64,000 nt of DNA from Brucella daejeonensis (GTDB taxonomy: Bacteria > Pseudomonadota > Alphaproteobacteria > Rhizobiales > Rhizobiaceae), in NCBI RefSeq assembly GCF_014199265.1, contig NZ_JACIJG010000001.1, forward strand, positions 404,946 through 468,945, in the 5' to 3' direction. Shown here one piece after another: positions 44,367 to 56,682 of this stretch. Below the pieces are notes generated by a model. That model ran no database searches. It was given only the letters and a program-made list of their open reading frames with translations, and was not told the DNA's origin. A program made the position numbers and the translations under genes. The first letter of the stretch is position 1. Each line of letters starts with the position of its first letter.

Positions 44367-44604
44367 ATAGGTCTCCTTGGAGATTGGCACGCGGAGGCCG
44401 GAACCCGACCGGCTGGGAACGTCCCAATTCTTTGAATCTGCGCACCGTATTGTCCGGACCAGTCGGTCGGCATCGGTGCTTCAGCCGAGATGTAGCGGTT
44501 GCATGAGGCAAGAACAAGGGCATGTGTTGCAGGCAATTGAACTTCCGGGGGTTTCGCCCGGTCAGATCGGCATTGCACACGAATGCCACGCCTCGCGGCA
44601 AGGC

Positions 44605-45153
44605 TCAGACCGCATCATGCCTTTGCCGACCCGCGCTCCTGAAAATCAGGTCGTGGACATGCTCGAGCGCATGGTCGTGAACGCGCATATTGCGCAGATG
44701 CTCCAGCGTATTGGCGACATAATCGACATTCGCGCCGGAATCTCCGCGCGCGGAAGCGACGATGACCGCCGCATCCTCGGGCTGCAGCGACCCGGCATAT
44801 TGTATATGATGGCGGTCGGCGACATAGGCGACCGCTTCGACGTCGCGGCCGTCGGCTAGACGCAGGCGAAGCCGCTTTTCGTGATAGACGTTGTTCGACA
44901 TTTCACGCTCGCGCAGATAGGTCATGACCTCGCCGCTCATATTGCCGGGCACGCGAAACGCGATGCCGAGGCACGAGCCGCCAGCGTCCAGCCCCAGGAC
45001 AAGCCCCGGCTGATCCGGTGTACCGCGATGGACATGGGAATAGATGCACAGACTGCGCCTGTAGCCATAAAGGCGCGCACGTACGGTTTCGACATGCGCA
45101 AAACCGGGCCGCCACATCAGCGAGCCGTAACCGAAGACCCAGAAATCGTTCAT
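44605..45153 (-). CDS. ChaC-type gamma-glutamylcyclotransferase
   Basis: Glutathione-degrading enzyme that releases 5-oxoproline and Cys-Gly. 182 residues from the ATG at 45153: the glycine-rich substrate loop WVFGYGSLMWRPGF at the N-terminus, RARLYGYRRSLCIYSHVHRGTPDQPGLVLGLDAGG, and the catalytic Glu in MTYLREREMSNNVYHEKRLRL (~100). An upstream ATG (45180) adds nine unremarkable residues. Monocistronic. Confidence 0.87.
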   Translation of the reverse strand: MNDFWVFGYGSLMWRPGFAHVETVRARLYGYRRSLCIYSHVHRGTPDQPGLVLGLDAGGSCLGIAFRVPGNMSGEVMTYLREREMSNNVYHEKRLRLRLADGRDVEAVAYVADRHHIQYAGSLQPEDAAVIVASARGDSGANVDYVANTLEHLRNMRVHDHALEHVHDLIFRSAGRQRHDAV

Positions 45154-45384
45154 TCGCTTTTCATCAGGGAGTATGGCCATACAACGGGTATATTGCTTGA
45201 GTGAATGCTGATTTCCACCGACAATCGACGGATATCCCTCGATTTTTCTGTGCCGCCACTTCACAGGACTCTTTCCTGCCATAATATGGCCAACAGTCGG
45301 GAGGAGCAAACATATTGAGCGGGAGACTTGCTGTCGGCCCCTGCCGGCCCTCAGAGTCTGTTTGATTAATGTAAGGCTTTTTAA

Positions 45385-46404
45385 ATGGCGCATACTGGGA
45401 TGAACGTACCGAAATCCAGAAAGCGTCCCATAACGCTCATCGTTATCCTCGTTGTGCTGATCGCGGGCTACACGGCGGGCTGGTTCTATATTGCCAACCG
45501 GCTCGAAGCGCGAGCCAGGACGGATATGGCCAGGCTGGTCGCACAGGGCGTCGGCGTGAAATGCGAGGACCTTCGCATGGGCGGCTATCCATTGCAGGTC
45601 AATGTTGTTTGCGACAGCATTTCATGGCAGCGCCCGTCCGAAGGCATGTCCTTCCGCGCCGGTCGTTTTACTTCCGGCTCACCGGTTTACGCGCCGCGTT
45701 CCCTGACGAACGAACTGACGGGGCCGGCTTTCATCGAATTTCCCGGACTGGAGCCTCTGGAAATCAACTGGAGCAGGTTCACGTCCAATACACGGCTGGC
45801 GCGCCCGTTTCCGACCGATATAGAACTCGTCGCGCGCGAGGTAGCGGTCGGTCTTCGCATCGAAACCACCAGAACCGAGCCTCTCAGTACACTGGAGCAG
45901 ATGAACCTCCGTATGAGCGGAGCGGGAGACAGCTTGAAGATCGACGGCCGTTTTGCCGGGCTGAAACTGGCCCAGGCGGCAATCGGCACTGCAAACAGTC
46001 CTGAAATCGACGGTCTGGCGGATATAGATGTATCCGATGCAGCGACGCTGCTGGCAAAAAGCCCGTCCCCCTTGAGGGAGCGGCTGCGCGGACATTCCGG
46101 CACCATCAACCAGGCCTTCCTGTCCATGCCCAACGGAGCCATGATTTCGGTCGCAGGCCCGTTCTCGGTCGATGAGGCCGGACTGATCGATGCGGACGTG
46201 AAGCTGACGCTGGTCAATCCGCAATCGCTGGCGCAGGCGGGGCAGACGCTATTCCCCGAGCAGGGCGGCAATATAGCGACCGTGCTTTTCGCCCTTTCAG
46301 CCATGCCGAAAGACGAAAACGGCAACCCCGTGATGGAAATTGCCGTTCGCAAGGGAAAAGTCAGCGCGGGCTTTATACCTCTGGGTCGTCTGCCGGCGCT
46401 TTGA
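45385..46404 (+). CDS. DUF2125 protein, membrane-anchored
   Basis: 339 residues: one N-terminal membrane helix (~17-38, ITLIVILVVLIAGYTAGWFYIANRL) and a large periplasmic domain of the DUF2125 family (C-E-D-L-R-M-G-G-Y-P near 59-68; GPAFIEFPGLEPLEINW; then FSVDEAGLIDADVKLTLVNPQSLAQAG). Function unknown; restricted mostly to Alphaproteobacteria. Its last 32 bp overlap the convergent tyrC gene. Confidence 0.85.
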   Translation: MAHTGMNVPKSRKRPITLIVILVVLIAGYTAGWFYIANRLEARARTDMARLVAQGVGVKCEDLRMGGYPLQVNVVCDSISWQRPSEGMSFRAGRFTSGSPVYAPRSLTNELTGPAFIEFPGLEPLEINWSRFTSNTRLARPFPTDIELVAREVAVGLRIETTRTEPLSTLEQMNLRMSGAGDSLKIDGRFAGLKLAQAAIGTANSPEIDGLADIDVSDAATLLAKSPSPLRERLRGHSGTINQAFLSMPNGAMISVAGPFSVDEAGLIDADVKLTLVNPQSLAQAGQTLFPEQGGNIATVLFALSAMPKDENGNPVMEIAVRKGKVSAGFIPLGRLPAL

Positions 46405-47338
46405 CCGGCTCGCCGCCGCGCGAGGCGGCCTGACGTCCGAAGTCGGGCGCGTCCACTTCCTGACCTGCGTCGATAATGCCGCGGCGGACCGCGCGCGTCC
46501 GCGTGAAGAGATCGAACAGGGCTTCGCCGTCTCCCCAGCGAATGGAACGTTGCAGCGAGGCAAGATCCTCCGAAAAACGCCCGAGCATTTCGAGGATGGC
46601 GTCCTTGTTATGCAGGCAGACGTCGCGCCACATCGTGGGGTCGGATGCGGCAAGGCGGGTGAAATCGCGGAAACCGGAAGCGGAATATTTGATGACTTCC
46701 GACTTCGTCACCTGTTCAAGATCGCTTGCCGTGCCCACGATATTATAGGCGATGATGTGCGGCAGATGGGACACGATGGCGAGCACCAGATCGTGGTGCT
46801 GCGGGTCCATCCGGTCAAGCCGCGATCCGCAGGCCGCCCAGAAGGCGCTGAGTTTTTCCAGTGCCGTTTCGTCCGTGTCCGGCAAGGGCGTGAGGATGCA
46901 CCAGCGATTGGCGAACAGTTCCGCGAAACCGGCATCGGGACCGGAATATTCCGTACCCGCCAGCGGATGGCCGGGGATGAAATGCACGTTTTCCGGCAGT
47001 TCCGGCTGCATCTGCGCGATCACCGAGGCTTTTGTGGATCCGACATCGGTCACGATGGCGCCGGGCTTGAGGCTTGCCGCAATCTGTCGTGCAACGGTTC
47101 CAGACGAACCGACCGGAACCGAGACGATGACGAGATCGGCATCCTTGACCGCTTCCGCGCTGTCCGTTGTGTAGCTGTCGCCGAGATGCAGTTCTTCGGC
47201 ACGCTTGAGAGTGTCGGCGCTGCGCGTGGCAATGGCGATATGGCCGGCGAGCTTTTCGCGCCGGATGACACGCGCCAGAGACGAGCCAATGAGGCCTATA
47301 CCGACCAGTGCGATTTTATCGAAATGGATCGTGGACAT
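46373..47338 (-). CDS. tyrC: Prephenate/cyclohexadienyl dehydrogenase
   Basis: NAD(P)-dependent oxidative step of tyrosine synthesis (prephenate to 4-hydroxyphenylpyruvate, or arogenate to tyrosine). 321 residues: IALVGIGLIGSSLARVI dinucleotide motif, SVPVGSSGTVARQI, DVGSTKASV, the active-site HPLAGTEYSGPDAGFAELF (catalytic His), and MDPQHHDLVLAIVSHLPHIIAY. It follows hisC by 4 nt in the order methyltransferase-hisC-tyrC, so hisC transaminates the product or its precursor. Its 3' end overlaps the convergent DUF2125 gene. Confidence 0.93.
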   Translation of the reverse strand: MSTIHFDKIALVGIGLIGSSLARVIRREKLAGHIAIATRSADTLKRAEELHLGDSYTTDSAEAVKDADLVIVSVPVGSSGTVARQIAASLKPGAIVTDVGSTKASVIAQMQPELPENVHFIPGHPLAGTEYSGPDAGFAELFANRWCILTPLPDTDETALEKLSAFWAACGSRLDRMDPQHHDLVLAIVSHLPHIIAYNIVGTASDLEQVTKSEVIKYSASGFRDFTRLAASDPTMWRDVCLHNKDAILEMLGRFSEDLASLQRSIRWGDGEALFDLFTRTRAVRRGIIDAGQEVDAPDFGRQAASRGGEPVKAPADDPEV

Positions 47339-47342
47339 CGTC

Positions 47343-48449
47343 TTACTTCAAAAACTCCGTAAGAGCGGCCACAACGCCGCGATTGGCTTCTTCCGTACCG
47401 ACCGTCATCCGCAGCGCATTGGGGAAGCCGTAGCCCCCGACGCGACGCAGGATATAACCGCGGCTGGAAAGCCATTCGTCGGCCTTGTCGGCGGAATGCG
47501 CCGCACCGTCGGGGAAGTGGATGAGAAGGAAATTCGTCACCGACGGCGTAACGCGCAGACCGAGCTTCGTGAATTCATCGTTCAGCCAGGACAGCCACTT
47601 TTCATTATATTCGACGGACTTGACCACATGCGCGCGGTCGCGGATCGCGGCAGCGCCAGCGGCAATGGCGGCCGAGTTCATGTTGAACGGCCCGCGAATG
47701 CGATTGACCGCATCGATCACGTGCAGAGGCGCATACATCCAGCCGATACGCAGTCCCGGAAGCCCATGAATTTTCGAGAAGGTGCGCGTCATCACGACGT
47801 TTTCGTTCGACGAAACCAGCTCCAGACCCGCCTCATAGTCGTTGCGGCGCACATATTCGGCATAGGCCGCGTCGAGAACCAGAAGCACATGCCCCGGCAG
47901 ACCGGCATGGAGACGGCGCACTTCCTCGAAGGGCAGATAGGTTCCTGTCGGATTGGCCGGATTGGCGATGAAGACGATCTTCGTGCGCGGGGTCAGTCCG
48001 GCGAGAATGGCATCGACGTCGATCCGCTCGTTCTTCTCCCTGACGGTGACCGGCGTGGCGCCGGCACCCAGCGTCTGGATCTTGTAGACCGCAAATCCGT
48101 GTTCGGTGATGATGGTCTCGTCGCCGGGCGCAAGATAGGTCTGGCACAGAAGGCCGAGCAGCTCGTCCGAACCGTTACCGCAGAGAATATTGGCCATGTT
48201 GAGCCCCTGCGTCTCGGCGATGGCCTGCCGCAGCGCCAGTGCCTGTCCGTCGGGATAAAGCTCGAGCTTTTCTCCCGCGTGCCGATAGGCTTCGATGGCG
48301 TGAGGGCTCGGACCCAGCGGCGTTTCATTGGAGGAGAGTTTGTAAACCTTGGCGACGCCTTCCACATGTTCCTTGCCGGGCAGATAGGCTGCAATGTCGA
48401 GCAGTCCTGCCTTGGGCTGGGGACGGGTGAGGTTCTGCGTATCGGTCAT
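47343..48449 (-). CDS. hisC: Histidinol-phosphate aminotransferase
   Basis: PLP enzyme of 368 residues; in this context (directly before tyrC) it probably serves both histidine and aromatic amino-acid synthesis, as HisC2-type enzymes do. [20 protein letters not shown] at the front, [40 protein letters not shown], and the PLP Lys in [17 protein letters not shown] (~235). Confidence 0.94.
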   Translation of the reverse strand: MTDTQNLTRPQPKAGLLDIAAYLPGKEHVEGVAKVYKLSSNETPLGPSPHAIEAYRHAGEKLELYPDGQALALRQAIAETQGLNMANILCGNGSDELLGLLCQTYLAPGDETIITEHGFAVYKIQTLGAGATPVTVREKNERIDVDAILAGLTPRTKIVFIANPANPTGTYLPFEEVRRLHAGLPGHVLLVLDAAYAEYVRRNDYEAGLELVSSNENVVMTRTFSKIHGLPGLRIGWMYAPLHVIDAVNRIRGPFNMNSAAIAAGAAAIRDRAHVVKSVEYNEKWLSWLNDEFTKLGLRVTPSVTNFLLIHFPDGAAHSADKADEWLSSRGYILRRVGGYGFPNALRMTVGTEEANRGVVAALTEFLK

Positions 48450-48615
48450 GATTTTGGCTCCGCCAAAAGGTCGATGTTAAAGCTACGCTGGCGGCATATC
48501 CCGCCGACGCTTGCAAGTCGAGAAAAACCTTGTTCGGCAGGGCCGGATGAAAGTCAGGCAGCACGATTTCACGAGATATGATGCGCAAATGTACCTCCAG
48601 CAGGGGCAGGGGTGC

Positions 48616-48684
48616 GGTTAAGCCCGTGCGGCGACTGAGCATTTTCAAGGCTTGGATGGCGCTAGCATCTCGGTGCCCCGGTAT
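48616..48684. repeat. Unnamed dispersed repeat, copy 2
   Basis: Shorter relative of 35632-35715: GGTTAAGCCCGTGC, then GGCGA, TGAGCATTTT, GGCTTGGATGGCGCTAGCATCT. The stem here is GGCGCT..GGTGCC, changed on both sides compared with copy 1, with the loop core AGCATCT kept. Lies between hisC and the upstream methyltransferase gene. Confidence 0.55.
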
Positions 48685-48697
48685 AACCTGCGGAGCC

Positions 48698-49477
48698 TCA
48701 CGAGGTTTTGCGGGCCTTGGAGTTCGTCTTGCGCAATCCGCCGACAGGTGTCCCCTGCGGCGCCAGCACCGGGACGAATACGCGGCGGGACGAACGCTGG
48801 GCGACAGGCAGCCCCTGATAGAGCCGCTTCTGTGCCTCCACGATCAAAACGCCAGCGAAGAGGGGCCAGAGCCGCCGCCCCATACCCTCCAGCGCCAGAC
48901 AGGGACGCATCATCCAGCGGCGCGTGGCGGGTGGAAAATACAGGGCGTCGCTCACCGTGCTGACCGTAAAGTTCGCTTCGCGCAGCAGGGTCGCAAGCTG
49001 GGTCCGGCTATAGGGGCGTCCACTGCCGAAGGGGGTATGCTCGAAGCGAGCCCAGACGCCGCGACGGTTCGGCACGACAATGACGAGACGGCCATTGGGC
49101 GCGAGAACACGCCACATTTCTTTCAGCGTTTCGGTGGGGTTTTCGGCATATTCGAGCGCGTGCACCATCAGGATGCGGTCTATGGACGAGTCGGGCAGGG
49201 GTAATTCTTCGTCGAACACCAGCGCGGTCGACGGGTTTTCCATAGAAGGCCAGGCAACGGCCCCCTGACCTGCGGGCATGAAGGCGAAAGTGCGCTCCGT
49301 ATCGGCGCTGAAGCGGTCGAGAAAGGGCAGGCTGTAGCCCATGCCGACCAGCCGTTCTCCCGGTACCCGTTCCCACAGCCCGGAAAGAGCCATGCGGATG
49401 GCACGCTCCGCGAGGTGGCCAAGTGTCGTATCGTAGAATGAACGTAATTCGATGATGTCCGGGTGCATGAAAGTCAC
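48698..49477 (-). CDS. Class I SAM-dependent methyltransferase (Methyltransf_11 type)
   Basis: 259 residues. The SAM-binding first motif is degenerate (GERLVGMGYSLPFLDRF, ~40-56), but the later motifs are clear: DSSIDRILMVHALEYAENPTETLKEMWRVLAPNGRLVIVVPNRRGVWARFEHTPFGSGRPYS. C-terminal ~40 residues are basic. Substrate unknown. A second ATG (49468) is possible. It stands upstream of hisC with a 248-bp gap that contains a repeat, and is divergent from hpt. Confidence 0.82.
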   Translation of the reverse strand: MTFMHPDIIELRSFYDTTLGHLAERAIRMALSGLWERVPGERLVGMGYSLPFLDRFSADTERTFAFMPAGQGAVAWPSMENPSTALVFDEELPLPDSSIDRILMVHALEYAENPTETLKEMWRVLAPNGRLVIVVPNRRGVWARFEHTPFGSGRPYSRTQLATLLREANFTVSTVSDALYFPPATRRWMMRPCLALEGMGRRLWPLFAGVLIVEAQKRLYQGLPVAQRSSRRVFVPVLAPQGTPVGGLRKTNSKARKTS

Positions 49478-49615
49478 GCTATATCAAATCACGGCGTCGG
49501 GAAATGGAGAAGCGGAGCTGCGCCGAAAGGGCGAGATGCATTTTTGCGAAAGCGTGGTATAGAGCGTGCCTTCCCATAGCGGCGCGTGAATTGAAACGAT
49601 CAGGAGAAGCGGCAG

Positions 49616-50152
49616 ATGCCCGAAGTCGGTGGCAAGACGATAGAAGTGCTCTTTAACCCGGACGAGATTGCGAAGCGTAATCTCGATCTCGCAAAGGCAA
49701 TTGCCGAACGCAAATTTCACAACCTGCTGACGATCTCCATCCTCAAGGGCTCCTTTATTTTCGCGGCCGATCTCATTCGCGCGATGCACGATGCGGGCGT
49801 GGAGCCCGATGTCGAGTTCATCACCGTTTCGAGCTATGGCAAGGGCACGACCAGCACGGAGGTTCGTCTGCTGCGGGATATCGACAGCGATGTCCGCGAC
49901 CGTGACGTGCTTCTCATCGACGATATTCTGGAATCCGGGAAAACGCTGAAGTTCGTCCGCGAACTGATGCTGGAACGTGGCGCGCGCAGCGTCTCCATCG
50001 CCGTTCTTCTCGACAAGAGCGTACGCCGCAAGGTCGATCTCGACGCCGATTTCGTGGCCTTCGAATGTCCCGATTACTTCGTTGTCGGCTATGGCATGGA
50101 TGTCGGGCACTCTTTCCGGCAACTGCCCTATGTCGGGCGCGTGATGGAATAA
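49616..50152 (+). CDS. hpt: Hypoxanthine phosphoribosyltransferase
   Basis: Purine salvage: hypoxanthine (and guanine) plus PRPP to IMP/GMP. 178 residues with ISILKGSFIFAADLIRA (flexible loop region), SSYGKGTTSTEV, the PRPP motif VLLIDDILESGKTLKFV (~99-115) and the base-contact region VDFVAFECPDYFVVGYGMD. AGGAGAAG precedes the ATG. Monocistronic. Confidence 0.93.
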   Translation: MPEVGGKTIEVLFNPDEIAKRNLDLAKAIAERKFHNLLTISILKGSFIFAADLIRAMHDAGVEPDVEFITVSSYGKGTTSTEVRLLRDIDSDVRDRDVLLIDDILESGKTLKFVRELMLERGARSVSIAVLLDKSVRRKVDLDADFVAFECPDYFVVGYGMDVGHSFRQLPYVGRVME

Positions 50153-50177
50153 GCCGCCCTGCGACGGCCCTCCCGGC

Positions 50178-52802
50178 TCAATCGAATTTCAGCAGGCGCT
50201 GGAGATATTCCTTTTCCATCTGCGGCGTCAGCGCATTGCCGAGCTTGCGACGAATTTCATCGAGGATTTCGCGGGCGCGCTGAATGTCGATCTCGCCCGG
50301 AATCTCGACATCGTCATTGAGACCGCTTTCGCCCGTACCCTGCTGGCGGCCAAGCGGGTCACGGCCCTTGTTGCCATCGGCTCCGCTTTGTCCCTGTCCG
50401 GTCTGGCCCATGGCCTGCTGCATTTTCTGCAGCATGTCGCGTCCGCCGCGACGCAGGGCGTCGAGTGCATTGCCCTGCTGGTCGCTCGCTTCCGCACCTT
50501 CGCTGCGGCCCAGCGCGTCGGTCGCATTGCCCATCGATTTTCCTGCATCCGAAAAATCCTTACCGGGTTCTATGCCCAAGCCCTTCAGGTCGTCCATCAG
50601 CTTCTGCAGGTCCGACTGGAGATCCTTCTGTCGCTGCTGCAGCTTGCGCATGGCTTCGGCCATATCCGGCGGCACATCGCCCTGACCGTCCTGCTGCGGA
50701 CTTCCGCCCATGGAACCGTCATCGCCGGGGAACAGGTCATCACCGGTTTCTCCCTCGCCATCGCTGCCGCCGAACTGGCGCTGCATTTTCTGGTCGAGGT
50801 CGAAAGTCTCGTTCATGGTCTGCTGCTGGCGGCGCATCAGTTCGCCAAGCTTGTTCATCTGCTGCTGCATCTGCCCCTGCTGGCCTTGCCCCTGACCCTG
50901 CTGGCCGGGCTGGGCCTGACCCATTTGCAGATTGTTCATCAGGTTCTGCAATTGCGACAGCAACTGCTCGGCCTGATCGCGCGATCCCTGCCGCGCCAGA
51001 TTCTCGATCTGGTCCATCATGCGTTGCAGGTCCTTTTCGGTCAGCATACGCGCATTGGGATCGGGCGCGGTGCGGCGCGCATTCGGATTCTGCTGCTGGC
51101 GTTGTGCGAATTCCCGCAGGAAATCCTGCATGGCCTTGCGCAGTTCCGCCGTCAGTTTCTCGATTTCCTCCTGCGAAGCACCGTTCTGCAACGCGTTCCT
51201 GAGGGCTTCCTGAGCCTGGCGCAGGCGCCTTTCAGCAACTGAAAGATTGCCATTCTCGATGCCGAGCGCGACCTGCCACATATAATCGACCGTATCGCGC
51301 AGCGCGTCGTCGCCATTGGCGACGTGAAGGCGCGTGCGAATCGTCACCAGGCCAAGGTAATGGGCTGCGTTCCCGATGGTCTCTTCCGGGCGCAGCATGA
51401 TGGCCGACAGCATGTCGAGGACGTGACCGCGCTGGGTGGTGTCGAGCGCGAGAATACGGCGCTGCTCTGCCACCGCGCGCGCAAGCGGATTGGTGAAAGG
51501 CCGCTCCGGCAGGGTGATGATCTTCGTTTCGCTGCGACCTGTCTGCCCGGCGGCGTCGGTTACGATCAGGGTAAGCGCAACCTTCTCCCCCGCCCATGGG
51601 TGCTCGGTCAGGTCTTTCGAGGTGGTCGCTTCCTTCACGCCGCGGCGCGGTAACACAAGCGGCAGTTCCGGCGCGTCATAAAGCGGTGCGGCCTCCTCGT
51701 CCTCGTCGTTATTGAGCGACACGATGTGGGCTTCGGCCTTTGCCGGCGCGTAATCGTCTTCGATCTGGTAGGACAATTGCAATGTGCCGTTCAGCGCATG
51801 GGCCGGTTCCTTCGTGAAACGGATTTTTGGCGGATTGTCCGGTGTGACGACGAATTTCCAATGCGCCTGCGTACCGGAAAGCACCAGCGTTTCATCTTCC
51901 TGCAAATCGTAGCGGAAGTTCCGGCTTCCATCGACGGCGGCCTGCTCGTTCGGGTCTTTTTGAGGGTTCGATACGCTGACAGGCTGGACATCGCGCCGCT
52001 CGCCCCTGGCGTCGGTGGCGGTCAGGCGTTCGGACCCGCCGCCAATGACGCGGACCGATAGAATGCTGCCTTGCGGCACGGTGATTGCCGTCTGATCGCG
52101 ATCATTCGCCAGAGTGAGAAAAACCGGCGCGCGATCCGTATAACGGGGCGGCGTCACCCAGGCATCGACGCGGGCAATGGCAGTCGCATTTCCGGGCCGG
52201 ATATGGAAGGCATCGGCAATGCGTCCGCTGTTGGGGCTGAAGCTATAGGCGAATGCCGTTACGAAAAAGAGTGCAATGGCTGCACGAAGACCGAAAGGGT
52301 CGCGTTCCGGCACACGTGGGCGTGGAAGACCGGATTGCAGGTTTCTGAGCCGTTTCGCCATGCGCTTCTGGTGTTCATGCCATAGCGCGACCGCAAACGG
52401 GTCGTGCCCGCCAGCGGCGATATCGCCCGTCTGGACGGCGAGCGGCTCATGGATGAGGCCATTGATCGCCTCGATGCGCGCGACGAGGTCCCCTTCACGG
52501 GGCAAGCGAAAGCGGAAGGGCAGATAAAGCGCAAACAGTCCGGCGAGGCCGAAGACGGCAAACACCGCTATATGCAGCCAGCGCGGCATGAGCGCGAAAA
52601 GCCCGAACCAGCTCAGGCTGATAAAAAGCGCAACCAGCAGAATCAATGGCAGCACGAGCGGCCAAAGCCGCTCGAAGCCGATGGAGAGAAAGGCACGCAG
52701 ATGCAGGCGGCGCAGGGGGGCGCCGTCCCCGGAAAAAAGCCGCAGAAAACCATTCCACGCATGGCGCGGCATGTTTTTCCTGTCGCTGCTATGATCCGTC
52801 AT
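50178..52802 (-). CDS. TIGR02302-family membrane protein (DUF4175)
   Basis: About 874 residues from the ATG at 52802 (an ATG at 52859 is possible). Two to three N-terminal helices (~40-90 and ~165-185), a large extracytoplasmic region (~200-470) with Ig-like strands such as LQLSYQIEDDYAPAKAEAHIV and SLTLIVTDAAGQTGRSETK-type segments, then a long Gln/Met/Gly/Asp-rich coiled coil (~520-870) with repeats like MGQAQPGQQGQGQGQQ. This is the architecture of the Rhizobiales family TIGR02302. Function unknown. It lies downstream of lysA on the same strand. Confidence 0.85.
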   Translation of the reverse strand: MTDHSSDRKNMPRHAWNGFLRLFSGDGAPLRRLHLRAFLSIGFERLWPLVLPLILLVALFISLSWFGLFALMPRWLHIAVFAVFGLAGLFALYLPFRFRLPREGDLVARIEAINGLIHEPLAVQTGDIAAGGHDPFAVALWHEHQKRMAKRLRNLQSGLPRPRVPERDPFGLRAAIALFFVTAFAYSFSPNSGRIADAFHIRPGNATAIARVDAWVTPPRYTDRAPVFLTLANDRDQTAITVPQGSILSVRVIGGGSERLTATDARGERRDVQPVSVSNPQKDPNEQAAVDGSRNFRYDLQEDETLVLSGTQAHWKFVVTPDNPPKIRFTKEPAHALNGTLQLSYQIEDDYAPAKAEAHIVSLNNDEDEEAAPLYDAPELPLVLPRRGVKEATTSKDLTEHPWAGEKVALTLIVTDAAGQTGRSETKIITLPERPFTNPLARAVAEQRRILALDTTQRGHVLDMLSAIMLRPEETIGNAAHYLGLVTIRTRLHVANGDDALRDTVDYMWQVALGIENGNLSVAERRLRQAQEALRNALQNGASQEEIEKLTAELRKAMQDFLREFAQRQQQNPNARRTAPDPNARMLTEKDLQRMMDQIENLARQGSRDQAEQLLSQLQNLMNNLQMGQAQPGQQGQGQGQQGQMQQQMNKLGELMRRQQQTMNETFDLDQKMQRQFGGSDGEGETGDDLFPGDDGSMGGSPQQDGQGDVPPDMAEAMRKLQQRQKDLQSDLQKLMDDLKGLGIEPGKDFSDAGKSMGNATDALGRSEGAEASDQQGNALDALRRGGRDMLQKMQQAMGQTGQGQSGADGNKGRDPLGRQQGTGESGLNDDVEIPGEIDIQRAREILDEIRRKLGNALTPQMEKEYLQRLLKFD

Positions 52803-52886
52803 CGGGGCTTTCCGGCGTATTTCGCGGTTACCATATCGCAACAGGATAACACGCATCATGGCGAAGGCGAGGCTTCGCCACGAATT

Positions 52887-54152
52887 TTATAGCCAGTGAG
52901 GCACGGAATCGAGAGCCAGCAATTCCTCGTAGGTGCGGCGCGGGCGAATCAAATGATAGCGATCCCCGTCCACGAGCACTTCGGGAATGAGCAGGCGGCT
53001 GTTATAGGTGCTGGACAGGACCGCGCCATATGCGCCTGTGGTGCAGACGGCGATCAGATCGCCGGGCGCCGGTTTCGCCACTTCGCGGTCGAGGCCAAGA
53101 TAGTCGCCGGTTTCGCAGACGGGGCCAACGAAATCGGCGCGGATGCGCGGGGCATCGTCTTTGGGCAGGACAACCGGCTTGATGTCGTGGAACGCGTCAT
53201 AAAGCGTCGGGCGAATGAGATCGTTCATCGCCGCGTCCACGATGACGAAATTCTTCGCATCGCCTTCCTTGACGAAGATCACTTCGGTCACGAGCAGACC
53301 GGCATTGCCGACGATCAGGCGACCCGGCTCGAAAACGGTCTTGAGGCCAAGCGGCTTGATATGCCTGGCGACGATTTCGGCATAGGCCAAGGGCAAGGGC
53401 GGCGGCGTATTGTCGGTCCGGTATGGGATGCCCAGCCCCCCGCCACAATCGACGTGACGGATATTGTGGCCATCGGCCTGCAAATCCTTCACCAGTTGCG
53501 CCAGCAGCGCAAAGGCGTTGTCGAACGGTTCGAGATCGATGATCTGGCTGCCGATATGCATGTCGATGCCGACCACATCAATACCGGGCAGGCTGGCGGC
53601 GCGGGCATAGGCTTCACGTGCCTTGATATGCGGAATGCCGAACTTGTTTTCGGATTTGCCGGTTGAAATCTTGGCGTGCGTCTTTGCGTCCACATCAGGG
53701 TTGATGCGGAGCGATACGGGCGCGACCTTGCCTGCCTTGACGGCTCGGGCGGAAAGGATTTCAAGCTCCGGCTCGGATTCGACGTTGAAGCAGTAAATAC
53801 CGGCGGAAAGCGCGAAATCCATTTCACGCGGCGTCTTGCCGACGCCGGAGAAAACGATCTTGTTCGCCGGTATGCCCGCAGCCAGAGCGCGGCGGATTTC
53901 ACCTTCCGACACCGTATCGGCTCCGGCGCCGAGCTTCGCCAGCGTTTTCAGGACTGCCAGATTGGAATTGGCCTTCAGCGCATAAGTGACAAGCGTGTCC
54001 ATTCCGGCAAAGGCTTCGCTGAATACGCGGAAATGGCGCTCGATAGTCGCGCGGGAATAGACATAGAACGGCGTGCCGACCGCCTGAGCGATTTCAGGCA
54101 GGCTGACATTTTCGGCGTGAAGAACGCCGTTGTGATACTCAAAATGGTTCAC
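52887..54152 (-). CDS. lysA: Diaminopimelate decarboxylase
   Basis: Last step of lysine synthesis, meso-diaminopimelate to L-lysine; PLP enzyme of the alanine-racemase fold. 421 residues: PLP Lys in LVTYALKANSNLAVL (~60), GVGKTPREMDFAL, DVDAKTHAKISTGKSENKFGI, HIGSQI, CGGGLGIPY, and the catalytic Cys in GPVCETGDYLG (~348). In the order argH-lptM-lysA-TIGR02302 on the minus strand. Confidence 0.97.
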   Translation of the reverse strand: MNHFEYHNGVLHAENVSLPEIAQAVGTPFYVYSRATIERHFRVFSEAFAGMDTLVTYALKANSNLAVLKTLAKLGAGADTVSEGEIRRALAAGIPANKIVFSGVGKTPREMDFALSAGIYCFNVESEPELEILSARAVKAGKVAPVSLRINPDVDAKTHAKISTGKSENKFGIPHIKAREAYARAASLPGIDVVGIDMHIGSQIIDLEPFDNAFALLAQLVKDLQADGHNIRHVDCGGGLGIPYRTDNTPPPLPLAYAEIVARHIKPLGLKTVFEPGRLIVGNAGLLVTEVIFVKEGDAKNFVIVDAAMNDLIRPTLYDAFHDIKPVVLPKDDAPRIRADFVGPVCETGDYLGLDREVAKPAPGDLIAVCTTGAYGAVLSSTYNSRLLIPEVLVDGDRYHLIRPRRTYEELLALDSVPHWL

Positions 54153-54174
54153 GGGAAGGCCCTGTAGCAGATAC

Positions 54175-54357
54175 TTACAACAGTTTGTCGAGAATGAAAG
54201 GCTTGTCTTCCTTCGGTTTCTCGCGCGTGTGGCCCTGTTCGTCGGTGACGACAGCCGCTGGCGGCGGTTCGAGCGGCCCCTTGCGCCCGCAGGCGGAAAG
54301 CATTGCTGCCAGAGCGGCGATCAGAAGCACGGAAGAAATGGCGGAGCGGCCTGTCAT
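54175..54357 (-). CDS. lptM: LptM-like small lipoprotein
   Basis: 60 residues: signal peptide with lipobox LSAC (Cys23; SVLLIAALAAMLSACGRKGPLEPP). The mature start CGRKGPL-x-PP is the hallmark of LptM/YifL, which assists disulfide formation and assembly of the LptD translocon in the outer membrane. It sits 22 bp before lysA and 99 bp after argH, the same neighbourhood as in many Proteobacteria. Confidence 0.88.
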   Translation of the reverse strand: MTGRSAISSVLLIAALAAMLSACGRKGPLEPPPAAVVTDEQGHTREKPKEDKPFILDKLL

Positions 54358-54413
54358 CAGCTTTGGTTCCCGGAATATGTCTGTGCGGTAGGTCTAACCC
54401 AAAATGCCCGAAA

Positions 54414-54443
54414 GTGAAATCACTCCTTCAGGAGCGATTTCAC
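54414..54443 (-). terminator. Hairpin between argH and lptM
   Basis: GTGAAATC-A-CTCC, TTCA loop, GGAG-C-GATTTCAC: 12 pairs with one A/C mismatch. It follows the argH stop and has only a short T run on the minus strand, so it may attenuate rather than stop transcription into lptM-lysA. Confidence 0.5.
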
Positions 54444-54456
54444 GGGATGGCAGTGC

Positions 54457-56625
<2,169 letters not shown>

Positions 56626-56682
56626 CACTCGACAAAGTCGAGAATCAGTGGCTTGCTTCCTTTTCAAGGGAGGGAGCTTTCC